This document shows, one piece after another, positions 35,211 to 43,637 of a stretch of DNA of 64,000 bases (position 1 is its first letter; the number at the start of each line of letters is the position of its first letter). Under the pieces are notes generated by a model. That model was not told the DNA's origin. It worked only from the letters and a program-made list of their open reading frames with translations, and did not search any database. Both the position numbers and the translations under genes were made by a program. Origin of the DNA: Chryseobacterium daecheongense (GTDB lineage Bacteria; Bacteroidota; Bacteroidia; Flavobacteriales; Weeksellaceae); NCBI RefSeq assembly GCF_003729955.1, contig NZ_RJTX01000001.1:62001-126000 (forward strand), given 5' to 3'.

Positions 35211-35867
35211 TTATTTCATATAAGGATTCATGACTGTAGTCCAAAGTCTGTATCCTTCCGGAGTAATATGAAGCATATCGCTCACAAAAAGATCTTTTCT
35301 TACATTTCCATTAGCATCTTGCATAACCTTAGTGATGTCAATGAATTCAGCATTTGGTTCTTTCTTCATAAAGCAGGCGATTTTCTTATTTGCTTTTTTC
35401 ATTTGCGGCCATAGTTTCTCGCGGCTTGGAGAATATTTGATGGAAATATAATCTACTTCTATAGTTGGAAATTTCTCACGGATTTTAGCATAAAAAGTCT
35501 TGAAACGTTGTACCACTTCTTTGGCTTTTAGCTTATGGTTATCAGCAAAATCATTCTCACCGCAATAAATGATGATCTGCTTAGGCTGATAAGGATTCAG
35601 AAGGTCTTCTGCGTAATAATTCAGATCAGTCAATCTGGACCCACCGAAACCTCTGTTGATAATGGTTTTATCTGGAAAATAACTGGAAACATCCGTCCAT
35701 TTGGTAAAAGATGAGCTTCCGATCAGAAGAATGGCATCTTTAGGAGGCGTATTTTCCTGATCTGCTTTTTTAAAGTTCTGAATATCCTGCCAGAACATTG
35801 GCTTCTGTTCCTGTGAAAGGAAAAATGTGAAAGCCAGCAATAGAAATGCTGATAAAATCTTCTTCAT
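35211..35867 (-). CDS. Secreted SGNH/GDSL-family hydrolase
   Basis: The 218-residue protein has a signal peptide (about 1-18) and the family blocks: block I IGSSSF (49-54, catalytic Ser), block II GFGGS, block III GEND (the SGNH Asn) and block V DMLHITPEGY with Asp197 and His200. It is probably an esterase acting on acyl or acetyl groups in the periplasm. Its gene precedes the TPR gene with a nine-base gap. Confidence 0.85.
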   Translation of the reverse strand: MKKILSAFLLLAFTFFLSQEQKPMFWQDIQNFKKADQENTPPKDAILLIGSSSFTKWTDVSSYFPDKTIINRGFGGSRLTDLNYYAEDLLNPYQPKQIIIYCGENDFADNHKLKAKEVVQRFKTFYAKIREKFPTIEVDYISIKYSPSREKLWPQMKKANKKIACFMKKEPNAEFIDITKVMQDANGNVRKDLFVSDMLHITPEGYRLWTTVMNPYMK

Positions 35868-35902
35868 AATTTAATAATTTTAGTAATTAAATATCTTCTC
35901 AT

Positions 35903-35928
35903 AAAAAACTCCCGATTTACCGGGAGTT
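35903..35928 (-). terminator. Terminator after the lipocalin-like lipoprotein gene
   Basis: AACTCCCG (35907-35914) pairs with CGGGAGTT (35921-35928), and the - strand continues with T6. It separates the 35933 gene from the SGNH gene. Confidence 0.75.
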
Positions 35929-35932
35929 CTTT

Positions 35933-36394
35933 TTATCTTTTATATGTTGTATAATAGAGGTCGTTGATACCATCGCCATTAGCATCACCATTATTGAAAA
36001 GCTGCATGACTTTTAATTCCGAATTGGAAAGAATCGTTACTAGATACTTTTCTTCCTCCTCCTGATCAAATTTTATGACAAGATCTTTTGTTTCTTCATT
36101 ATAGGTAAACTTACCTTCATTTTTCCCATTCAACTGGCAGTTAGCATCTGTTCCTGAATAATAGGTATAGCTTACATAATAATCAGTTCTGAAATGTAGG
36201 ATGTTTTTCATACTGCATCCGGAAGGAGAACCTACTGAAAGTGGAGTTTTGCCATCTTTCCCGGAAATGATCTCTGTTTTACTCACTCTCCAGTCACCTT
36301 TTAACATATCCATTTCGTATGCTTGAATATCATCATCTTCACAAGATGTAAGCGCAATGGCAGAAAAGGCAAATAAAAGTAGCTGTTTTTTCAT
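35933..36394 (-). CDS. Lipocalin-like lipoprotein
   Basis: I start at ATG 36394, giving 153 residues beginning MKKQLLLFAFSAIALTSC. A GTG two codons upstream overlaps the -7 promoter box and is unlikely. The lipobox Cys is at about residue 18. The mature part (MLKGDWRVSKTEI, then FTYNEETKDLVIKF) matches the small lipocalin-like domain of Bacteroidetes lipoproteins. An acidic patch follows (DQEEEEKYLV). It is outer-membrane-associated; no substrate is known. Confidence 0.7.
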   Translation of the reverse strand: MKKQLLLFAFSAIALTSCEDDDIQAYEMDMLKGDWRVSKTEIISGKDGKTPLSVGSPSGCSMKNILHFRTDYYVSYTYYSGTDANCQLNGKNEGKFTYNEETKDLVIKFDQEEEEKYLVTILSNSELKVMQLFNNGDANGDGINDLYYTTYKR

Positions 36395-36399
36395 TTTCA

Positions 36400-36407
36400 C
36401 AAATTTA
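36400..36407 (-). promoter_or_regulatory. -7 box of the lipoprotein gene
   Basis: TAAATTTG on the - strand ends five bases before ATG 36394, again suggesting a leaderless or near-leaderless mRNA and supporting the ATG over the GTG start. Confidence 0.55.
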
Positions 36408-36505
36408 AGAATATGCTAAAATATAAATAAATTTGAAATATCTGTAATGAAATGTTGGTTTTTTAAACGAATGTTTGTAAATGATATAATTTTGAGTTAG
36501 AAGAT

Positions 36506-36559
36506 AGAAGCTCGGAGAAGAAAGAAACAAAAACTCATAACTCTCAGTTTCCAGCTTCT
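36506..36559. repeat. Extragenic inverted repeat downstream of the dehydrogenase gene
   Basis: AGAAGCT (36506-36512) and AGCTTCT (36553-36559) bracket a CTCATAACTCTCAG-like stretch that resembles GAAACTGGAAGC-type spacers at 39781. It may terminate the 36573 gene. Confidence 0.4.
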
Positions 36560-36572
36560 GATTTCCGGCTTT

Positions 36573-37736
36573 TTAATAACTCATTTCTACAATCTTATAG
36601 GCATCCTGTGGAGTAAGTTTCCTGTATTCTCCCAATCCGGACCAGTTTCTGTCTGTAAAAGCCTTTTCCACTCTTTCAGCAGTACCCTGATATTCTTGTG
36701 TATATTCTGAAAGCTTAGTCTGGATATGGAGGCTGTGGAAAAATTCTTCCAGTTTTTTGATTCCAGCTTCCGCTTTTTCCTCTACTGTTCCGTCTTTAAT
36801 TCCCCAGACTCTTTCGGCATACTGGGCAAGTTTCCCTTTTTTAGTTTCAAAATTATATCTGTAATGAGAAGGAGCAATGATAGCCAATGTTCTCGCGTGG
36901 TCTATACCATAATAAGCTGTTAACTCATGTCCCATCGCATGAACTGCCCAGTCTGTGATCACTCCTTTCTGGATCAGTCCGTTCAAAGCCATTGTACAGC
37001 ACCACATGAAATTTCCTGCAGCCTCATAATCAAAATCATCTGCCATCACTTTAGGTGCTGTTTCCTGTAAGCTGATCAGGATACTTTCTGCAATTCTTTC
37101 CTGTAAATCCGCAGAAGAAGGAGCTGTCATATATTGTTCCAACACGTGAGTATATGCATCGGTAATCCCGTTGGCAATTTGGTTTTTAGGAATAGATCGT
37201 ACCACCTCCGGGTCCAATACTGAAAACTGCGGAAAAAGTCCCGGCCCGCCGGAAGACAGCTTTTCATCAGTCTCTCTTCTGGAAATCACGTAGCCAGAAT
37301 TCATTTCGGAACCGGTTGCCGGTAACGTTAAAATACTTCCGAAAGGCATTCCTTGTCCTTCCAATGTTCTTACAGAGTTTCTCAGGATATCCCAAGGTTC
37401 ACCATCATAATGAGAAGCTGCGGAAAGGAATTTGGTTCCGTCAATTACTGATCCTCCACCAACAGCCAAAAGGAATGTGATATTTTTTTCTTTAATAAAA
37501 TCCAGGGCATTCATCAGAATTTCATACTCCGGATTGGCTGGAACCCCACCGAATTCATATACCTCATGATCTTTTAAAGCTTCTTTTACCTGGTCATAAA
37601 CACCATTATTCTTGATGCTTCCACCTCCGTAGATCATTAATATTTTGGCATTTTGTGGGATCTCTTTTGAAATTTTAGCGATTTCACCTTTCCCGAAAAG
37701 TATTTTGGTTGGATTCTTAAACTCGAAATTAAGCAT
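36573..37736 (-). CDS. Iron-containing alcohol dehydrogenase, YqhD-like
   Basis: The 387-residue enzyme matches the YqhD type of group III alcohol dehydrogenases: a Rossmann N-terminal half with GGGSIK and AVGGGSVIDGTK, then LPATGSEMN. The metal-binding C-terminal half has Asp and His ligands in GITDAYTHVLEQY and in HAMGHELTAYYGIDH. YqhD reduces aldehydes with NADPH, protecting against reactive aldehydes. Length and motifs agree. It has its own -7 box. The NADPH preference is inference from the family. Confidence 0.85.
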   Translation of the reverse strand: MLNFEFKNPTKILFGKGEIAKISKEIPQNAKILMIYGGGSIKNNGVYDQVKEALKDHEVYEFGGVPANPEYEILMNALDFIKEKNITFLLAVGGGSVIDGTKFLSAASHYDGEPWDILRNSVRTLEGQGMPFGSILTLPATGSEMNSGYVISRRETDEKLSSGGPGLFPQFSVLDPEVVRSIPKNQIANGITDAYTHVLEQYMTAPSSADLQERIAESILISLQETAPKVMADDFDYEAAGNFMWCCTMALNGLIQKGVITDWAVHAMGHELTAYYGIDHARTLAIIAPSHYRYNFETKKGKLAQYAERVWGIKDGTVEEKAEAGIKKLEEFFHSLHIQTKLSEYTQEYQGTAERVEKAFTDRNWSGLGEYRKLTPQDAYKIVEMSY

Positions 37737-37756
37737 TGTTCTAAATTTATTTTAAC

Positions 37757-37764
37757 CAAATTTA
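37757..37764 (-). promoter_or_regulatory. -7 box of the YqhD-like gene
   Basis: The - strand reads TAAATTTG, 20 bases before ATG 37736. No -33 TTG is evident. Confidence 0.45.
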
Positions 37765-37867
37765 CACATTACTACATGAAAATTGAGTTAAAGAAGTTTT
37801 AAAATTATGATGATTGATTTTTATGAAAACTATTAAGCTGATTAGAGGGCACTATATGTAAACTCAA

Positions 37868-38269
37868 TCAATTGGAAAGGAGAGCTTTTGCCCTTTTAAT
37901 AAATTTTTCCTTATCCCTTTTAATATCCTCGATCAATTTTTTTCTTTCCTCGGGAATCGTCAAATATTTATCACTCCAAAGATTAATTTCTACAATTAAA
38001 GGAACCAGATCAATTCCTTTTTCTGTTAAATGATATAAAATTTTCAGTTTATGATCAGGATGATCTTTTTTTGCTATAATTCCGTTTTCTAATAAATTTT
38101 GAAGCCGGGAAGCCAGAATATTTGTTGCAATCTTTTCTTTGGATTTCAGGAAATCTCCGTAAGTGCATTCTTTTTTAATCATCAGGTCACGGATCATCAA
38201 TAACGACCATTTGTCGCCCCATATTTCCAGGGAGCAACTAATCGGGCAGTCTGATCTTTTTTTATTCAT
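37868..38269 (-). CDS. HxlR-family transcriptional regulator
   Basis: The 133-residue protein is a winged-helix HxlR-type regulator: a Cys near the N-terminus (DCPISCSLEIWGDKWSLLMI), the recognition region (ILASRLQNLLENGII) and the wing (LKILYHLTEKG). It is divergent from the dihydrolipoyl dehydrogenase gene, with an operator-like direct repeat between them. HxlR proteins often repress or activate the divergent gene in response to aldehydes, quinones or oxidative signals; two Cys residues could sense redox state. Confidence 0.9.
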   Translation of the reverse strand: MNKKRSDCPISCSLEIWGDKWSLLMIRDLMIKKECTYGDFLKSKEKIATNILASRLQNLLENGIIAKKDHPDHKLKILYHLTEKGIDLVPLIVEINLWSDKYLTIPEERKKLIEDIKRDKEKFIKRAKALLSN

Positions 38270-38291
38270 AATATTAATATCTAAAAGATTG

Positions 38292-38339
38292 CTTGCAAAA
38301 TGAAAGTTTTTATTTTAATTTTACTTGCAAAATAAAAGT
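38292..38339. promoter_or_regulatory. Direct-repeat operator candidate between HxlR and lpdA
   Basis: CTTGCAAAATGAAAGT (38292-38307) and CTTGCAAAATAAAAGT (38324-38339) differ at one base and lie 32 bases (three helical turns) apart, in the 100-base divergent gap next to the regulator. Confidence 0.6.
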
Positions 38340-38369
38340 AAATTTAATTATAAAAATTGAATAAATCAA

Positions 38370-39770
38370 ATGGAAAATTATGACATTGCCGTAATCGGCT
38401 CCGGACCTGGCGGATATGTTGCTGCAATCAGAGCGGCGCAGTTGGGCTATAAAACTGCAATTATTGAAAAATATGATACTTTGGGAGGAACATGTACAAA
38501 TGTTGGCTGTATTCCTACAAAGGCTTTACTGGACAGTACACATCATTTCTCTGAGGCTCAGCATACATTTAATGAACATGGAATTAAATTGAATCAAATC
38601 GAGCTGGATTTTCAACAGATGTACAAGCGAAAAAATGAAGTTGTTTCAAAAAATACTGCCGGGCTTGATTTCTTGATGAGCAAAAATAAGATTACGCGTC
38701 TGAAAGGAACAGCAAGTTTTGTCAATAATTCAACAATAAAAGTGGTGAATGAAAATGAAACAATTGATGTTACTGCAAAATATTACATCATTGCAACGGG
38801 TTCAAAACCATCAACAATTCCGGGTGTTGAAATTGATAAACAAAGAATTATCACATCAACCGAGGCATTGGCATTAAAAGAACAGCCGAAATCAATGATC
38901 ATCATTGGTGGGGGTGTGATTGGTGTTGAAATGGCATCAATTTTCATTCGTATAGGAACCCAGGTAACCATTCTGGAATATGCGGATCATCTGATTTCAA
39001 CAATGGACCATGAATTAGGAAAAGCCCTGGAGAGAATTCTGAAAAAAGGAGGTGTTGATATCCGTTTAAATCAAGGAGTTTATAAAGCTGAAAATTCAGG
39101 GTCTTCTGCAAAAGTCTTGTTCAAAGATAAAAATGGTGATGAAAACGAACTGGAAGCTGATTATGTATTGGTTGCAGTCGGAAGAAAAGCTTTTACAAAA
39201 GGTTTAGGTTTGGAAAATACGGGTGTTGAACTGGATGAAAGAGGTTTTATTAAAGTATATGAAAATAATAGGACAGCCGTTTCCCATATTTTTGCGATCG
39301 GTGATGTGATCGGCGGTGCCATGTTGGCTCATAAGGCGGAAGAAGAAGGAGTTTTGGTGGCAGAAACAATCAACGGACAAAAACATCATATCCATTATGA
39401 TAGAATTCCTGGGGTAGTGTATACTTGGCCGGAAGTGGCTTCTGTAGGGTATTCTGAAGAATATTTAAAGAAAAACAACATTCCGTACAATGTCGGGAAA
39501 TTTCCGTTTTCTGCAAGTGCGAGAGCGAGAGCTTCGATGGATACAGATGGTTTTTCAAAAGTTTTAGTAGATCCGAAATATGGAGAAGTGTTGGGGGTTC
39601 ATGTGATTGGAGCAAGAGCAGCAGATCTGATTGCACAAGGTGTTATTGCTCAGGAATATGAAGTGACGGCCGAAGATATGTTCAGGATCTCTTATGCACA
39701 TCCTACCTACTCTGAAACGCTGAAAGATGCCTACTTAATTGCTTCGGGACAAGGAGCGATTAATATTTAA
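38370..39770 (+). CDS. lpdA: Dihydrolipoyl dehydrogenase
   Basis: The 466-residue flavoprotein reoxidises lipoyl groups of 2-oxoacid dehydrogenase or glycine-cleavage complexes with NAD. It has the FAD-binding GSGPGGYVAA (10-19), redox-active disulfide Cys42/Cys47 in GGTCTNVGCIPTK, NAD-binding IIGGGVIGVE and C-terminal active-site His444/Glu449 in HPTYSE. It is divergent from an HxlR regulator, so expression may be redox- or aldehyde-responsive. No E1/E2 genes sit nearby. The symbol is by family; a second paralogue may exist elsewhere. Confidence 0.9.
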   Translation: MENYDIAVIGSGPGGYVAAIRAAQLGYKTAIIEKYDTLGGTCTNVGCIPTKALLDSTHHFSEAQHTFNEHGIKLNQIELDFQQMYKRKNEVVSKNTAGLDFLMSKNKITRLKGTASFVNNSTIKVVNENETIDVTAKYYIIATGSKPSTIPGVEIDKQRIITSTEALALKEQPKSMIIIGGGVIGVEMASIFIRIGTQVTILEYADHLISTMDHELGKALERILKKGGVDIRLNQGVYKAENSGSSAKVLFKDKNGDENELEADYVLVAVGRKAFTKGLGLENTGVELDERGFIKVYENNRTAVSHIFAIGDVIGGAMLAHKAEEEGVLVAETINGQKHHIHYDRIPGVVYTWPEVASVGYSEEYLKKNNIPYNVGKFPFSASARARASMDTDGFSKVLVDPKYGEVLGVHVIGARAADLIAQGVIAQEYEVTAEDMFRISYAHPTYSETLKDAYLIASGQGAINI

Positions 39771-39783
39771 TTGTTTAGAAACT

Positions 39784-39815
39784 GGAAACTGAAGGATAAA
39801 GAACTTTCGGTTTCC
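39784..39815. terminator. Hairpin between lpdA and the convergent 39822 gene
   Basis: GGAAACTGAA (39784-39793) pairs with TTCGGTTTCC (39806-39815) with one mismatch. No strong T tract follows. It may act as a weak bidirectional terminator. Confidence 0.45.
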
Positions 39816-39821
39816 ATTGCT

Positions 39822-40421
39822 TTACTTCAGGCATTCATCACTTTTAAAATAGTTTCCGTTGTTTTTTGCTTCAAGCTTTCCGGTTTTTCTATTAATTGTA
39901 ATAAAGAAAGATTCTTTGGTTAACGGGCAGGATTTTGTTTTTGAAAGATATAATGAAATATTTTTGTCTCCAATTTTGTAAGAACTGCTTAACTGATTAG
40001 TTGTATCAACGACATAACCATACGTATTGGCAATTAAAATGGCTTCCGGAAGATTATCTACAGTTCCGATGAAATCCCTCAATTGCTTTTCATTGGAAAA
40101 ATATTTGGAACGGCTGTTTTCACAGGCTATAAGATAGGCAAAGCAATCTTCTCCTAAACATTGTTGAAAGAAACCTTTTTCCGGAGCCGGATCATTGATC
40201 GTCATATATTCCGGAGCCTGGCTTTCATAGATGATGGCTTTATCAGGATCAGGATTGTTGCGAAATACGGACCAATATTCGTATTTTTTATCAGGGATGA
40301 TGAAAGGGTAAAGCAGCTCAGTATTGTCTAATACTTCCGGAATTCTTTTGTAGTCCTCGGGAACTGTGTTCTGGCTGAAAACAAAACCTGAGCATAGCAG
40401 TAAAACCGGAAATAATTTCAT
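39822..40421 (-). CDS. Secreted protein of unknown function
   Basis: The 199-residue protein has a signal peptide (about 1-16). It then shows a Tyr- and Pro-rich domain with two CxxxxC-like Cys (FFQQCLGEDCFAYLIACE) and a C-terminal Cys pair (KSCPLTK and SDECLK), so disulfides in the periplasm are likely. I recognise no family. It has its own -7 box and lies beside a small lipoprotein gene. Confidence 0.65.
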   Translation of the reverse strand: MKLFPVLLLCSGFVFSQNTVPEDYKRIPEVLDNTELLYPFIIPDKKYEYWSVFRNNPDPDKAIIYESQAPEYMTINDPAPEKGFFQQCLGEDCFAYLIACENSRSKYFSNEKQLRDFIGTVDNLPEAILIANTYGYVVDTTNQLSSSYKIGDKNISLYLSKTKSCPLTKESFFITINRKTGKLEAKNNGNYFKSDECLK

Positions 40422-40435
40422 TCTTTAGTTTTTTG

Positions 40436-40443
40436 CAAATTTA
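40436..40443 (-). promoter_or_regulatory. -7 box of the 39822 gene
   Basis: TAAATTTG on the - strand lies 14 bases before ATG 40421. Confidence 0.45.
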
Positions 40444-40455
40444 ACAAACTGGAAT

Positions 40456-40860
40456 TTATTGAAAAATAATTTTATAGTACCCATTTTCATCTTTCACATC
40501 TATCCCGATACCAGTAAAAGTCAGCTTATTGATTTGGTACCCATCACAACCTCCCTTAAATTCTGATGATTGTATTGAAAAATTAAAACCTTTAACATTG
40601 GAAGAGAAAGTATAATTTTTTGTACCATTATAAGCACCCACATTTTCTAAAATAATCATATTGTCAGTGGTTTTGGTCAATTGTATATTGCCCTGATTTT
40701 CCTCGTGGATTGAATATGAGGAGAGGGTTCCATTGGCAATAAGATTCTCATCATTAGCATCCACAAACTTAAAAACGATCGGTTGAGGAGCATTATAACA
40801 CTCGTCTCCGCAGCCTATGAAAGTGAAAGCTATTAAAAGAAATATGAATATTTTTTTCAT
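40456..40860 (-). CDS. Small lipoprotein of unknown function
   Basis: The 134-residue protein has a lipoprotein signal with lipobox FIGC (Cys about residue 17) and a beta-rich mature domain with Cys residues near both ends. It resembles no family I know. It sits 34 bases upstream of the 39822 gene on the same strand and may be cotranscribed with it. Confidence 0.6.
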   Translation of the reverse strand: MKKIFIFLLIAFTFIGCGDECYNAPQPIVFKFVDANDENLIANGTLSSYSIHEENQGNIQLTKTTDNMIILENVGAYNGTKNYTFSSNVKGFNFSIQSSEFKGGCDGYQINKLTFTGIGIDVKDENGYYKIIFQ

Positions 40861-41039
40861 GGGGTCAGTTTTTGTGAAACTAAAACTTTATTAATATAAA
40901 ATCAAGCTTTAATATTGCAGTTTATTTGTCTAATAAAGATTATTATTCATTTAAATCTCTAATATAAACATAATCGAAAAATACAAAATTTTGATTAAAT
41001 AAGTATATAGTTTATGTATAAAATAATCCCAAAATCCCC

Positions 41040-41047
41040 TACATTTG
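41040..41047 (+). promoter_or_regulatory. -7 box immediately before ppc
   Basis: TACATTTG ends four bases before the ppc ATG at 41052, suggesting a near-leaderless mRNA. No -33 TTG is visible. Confidence 0.5.
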
Positions 41048-41051
41048 TTAT

Positions 41052-43586
41052 ATGATACACGACCAACGCGCAGAAAAATTCAGGCAGATCGTAGAAAATA
41101 AATATCAGATCTACAACTCATTATTCATGAGCCTGCCTTATGATAAAATGACGAATATCGGGATGTTGCTCCCATTTTTATATGAAGAAAGTAAAAACGG
41201 CTATGAAGCAGGAAAAACACCGGAAGAAATTGTGGAAGAATTCTTTAAAAGCCATACGGATTTGAAAACTGAGGAGCAAAAATTGGAACTGCTTTTCAAG
41301 ATCATTCAGTACATTGAAAGACAGGTGGTTTTGTTTGATAGTATCGAAGATGCGGCGTTTCCTAGTCTTCATTCGGAAAGTGATAACGGAACCGTGACCA
41401 ACCTGTATGAGCGTTCCCTCCAGGAACATAAGCTTGAAAAAGTACGCGAAAAGCTAAAGGATTTTACGGTAAAAGTGGTTTTCACAGCTCACCCGACGCA
41501 GTTTTACCCAAGTTCCGTACAAAGGATCATTCATGACCTGAGAAGTGCGATTACTACTGATTCGGTGACGAATATTGACATGTTGCTGCAACAGCTGGGA
41601 AAAACCCCATTTGTCAATAAAGAAAAACCTACTCCGATCGATGAAGCATTGAGTATTATTTCCTATCTGAGATATGTGTATTATGATACTATAGGAGAAT
41701 TGTTTACTAAAATCAAGAAAACATTTGGGAACGGGCATTTTCATCTGCATGAAGATATTATCCAACTGGGTTTCTGGCCGGGTGGAGACCGGGATGGAAA
41801 TCCTTTCGTAACAGCGGATGTTACCAAAAGGGTAGCGGAAGAACTTCGTTCTGCTATTTTAAAATCGTATTACAGCCATTTGAAATTTATCAGAAGAAGA
41901 TTAAGCTTCAGAGGAGTGTCGGAGGTGTTGAATCAATTGAGTGAAGAGTTATATGCTGCGATATTCAATAATCAAAAAATAACCGCTGAAGATATTTTGA
42001 AACGAGCCGATGAAGCTGAGCTTATTCTTGTTCATCAGCATAATTCATTATTCCTTGACCTATTGGTGAATTTCAAAGACCGGGTGAAGATTTTCGGGAC
42101 TCATTTTGCAACGCTGGATATCCGCCAGGACAGCAGGATTCATCAGAAAGTAATTGATGAGGTTTTTGCAAGGGTTTATGGAAATACAGGAGCTTCCTAT
42201 GAAGAGAAATTCAATCAGTTAATTGAGATTTCAAATCCTGTAAACTCTGATGATTTTGGAGATATTATACAAGACACTTTGAAAACGGTTGCTCAGGTAA
42301 AAGAAATCCAGGAACTGAACGGAATCAGAGGAATGAACCGTTATATTATCTCCAATTCCGATGCTGTGAAAGATGTCATGAATGTATATGCATTTTTCAA
42401 GGTCTGCGGATATGAGGATGAAGATATCAAAGTAGATATTGTTCCGCTTTTTGAAACAATGGAAGGTCTCCAGAATGCTGAAAAGGTGATGAGCGAGCTG
42501 TATCAGAATCCTGTCTATAAAAAGCATCTTGAAAGAAGAGGAAATCAGCAGACTATAATGCTTGGGTTTTCGGATGGAACCAAAGACGGGGGGTATCTGA
42601 AAGCCAACTGGGAAATCTATAAAGCCAAAGAGGTGCTGACGAAGCTTTCTCAGCAGAACGGTATCAAAGTAGTGTTTTTTGATGGCAGAGGAGGGCCACC
42701 TGCAAGAGGAGGAGGAAAGACTCACGATTTCTATGCTTCACAAGGGAAAACAATTGCCAATAATAAAATCGAATTAACCATTCAGGGACAAACCATTACC
42801 AGTATTTTTGGAAACAAGGAACAGGCAAAATACAATTTTGAACAGCTTCTGACTGCGGGTGTTGAAAATGATGTATTCAAAAATGCAAAAAAAGAATTAA
42901 CGGATAAACAAAGAAAGCTGATTATTGAGCTGGGAGATATGAGTTATAAAAAATATTCTGATCTGAAAGCTCATCCGATGTTTGTACCTTATCTCCAGGA
43001 AATGAGTACGCTGGAATATTATGGGAAAACCAATATTGGAAGCCGTCCTTCCAAGCGTGGCAGTGGAAATGAACTGAAATTTGAAGATTTAAGAGCGATT
43101 CCGTTTGTAGGATCATGGTCGCAGCTAAAGCAAAACGTTCCCGGATTTTTTGGATTCGGCTATGCGATGAACGAAATGAAAAAGCAGGGGAGATTTGAAG
43201 AAGTCAAAGAGCTTTATAAAGGTTCCGATTTCTTTAAAACATTAGTTTTGAACTCTATGATGAGCATGAATAAATCTTATTTTCCATTGACTTATTATAT
43301 TAAGAACAATCCTAAGTTCGGCGAATTCTGGAATGTTCTTTTTGAAGAGTACAACCTTTCCAAGGACATTATGTTGGAATTGACCGGATTTACTTTACTT
43401 CAGCAGGAAGATCCGCTTTCGAGAAAGTCTGTGAGAATCCGTGAAAAAATTGTACTGCCTTTATTAAGCATTCAGCAATATGCATTAATGAAGATTCAGA
43501 AAGGAGAAGGAAATAAGGAAGCCTATGAAAAATTGGTGACCCGTTCTCTTTTTGGAAATATTAATGCGAGCAGAAACTCGGCGTAA
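41052..43586 (+). CDS. ppc: Phosphoenolpyruvate carboxylase
   Basis: The 844-residue enzyme carboxylates PEP to oxaloacetate, refilling the TCA cycle. Landmarks are VFTAHPTQ (144-151, catalytic His147), GFWPGGDRDGNP, GFSDGTKDGGY and FFDGRGGPPARGGGKTHDF (near 560), where many other PEPCs have FHGRGG...RGGGP. The C-terminus ends NINASRNSA rather than the common MRNTG, in line with the shorter Bacteroidetes form. It is followed by a bidirectional terminator. Confidence 0.93.
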   Translation: MIHDQRAEKFRQIVENKYQIYNSLFMSLPYDKMTNIGMLLPFLYEESKNGYEAGKTPEEIVEEFFKSHTDLKTEEQKLELLFKIIQYIERQVVLFDSIEDAAFPSLHSESDNGTVTNLYERSLQEHKLEKVREKLKDFTVKVVFTAHPTQFYPSSVQRIIHDLRSAITTDSVTNIDMLLQQLGKTPFVNKEKPTPIDEALSIISYLRYVYYDTIGELFTKIKKTFGNGHFHLHEDIIQLGFWPGGDRDGNPFVTADVTKRVAEELRSAILKSYYSHLKFIRRRLSFRGVSEVLNQLSEELYAAIFNNQKITAEDILKRADEAELILVHQHNSLFLDLLVNFKDRVKIFGTHFATLDIRQDSRIHQKVIDEVFARVYGNTGASYEEKFNQLIEISNPVNSDDFGDIIQDTLKTVAQVKEIQELNGIRGMNRYIISNSDAVKDVMNVYAFFKVCGYEDEDIKVDIVPLFETMEGLQNAEKVMSELYQNPVYKKHLERRGNQQTIMLGFSDGTKDGGYLKANWEIYKAKEVLTKLSQQNGIKVVFFDGRGGPPARGGGKTHDFYASQGKTIANNKIELTIQGQTITSIFGNKEQAKYNFEQLLTAGVENDVFKNAKKELTDKQRKLIIELGDMSYKKYSDLKAHPMFVPYLQEMSTLEYYGKTNIGSRPSKRGSGNELKFEDLRAIPFVGSWSQLKQNVPGFFGFGYAMNEMKKQGRFEEVKELYKGSDFFKTLVLNSMMSMNKSYFPLTYYIKNNPKFGEFWNVLFEEYNLSKDIMLELTGFTLLQQEDPLSRKSVRIREKIVLPLLSIQQYALMKIQKGEGNKEAYEKLVTRSLFGNINASRNSA

Positions 43587-43608
43587 ATTTAAAACATTGA
43601 ATTAAATA

Positions 43609-43635
43609 AAAAACCTCTCAATCGAGAGGTTTTTC
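43609..43635. terminator. Bidirectional terminator after ppc
   Basis: CCTCTC (43614-43619) pairs with GAGAGG (43624-43629) with A and T flanks, between convergent ppc and the subtilase gene. Confidence 0.8.
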
Positions 43636-43637
43636 TT

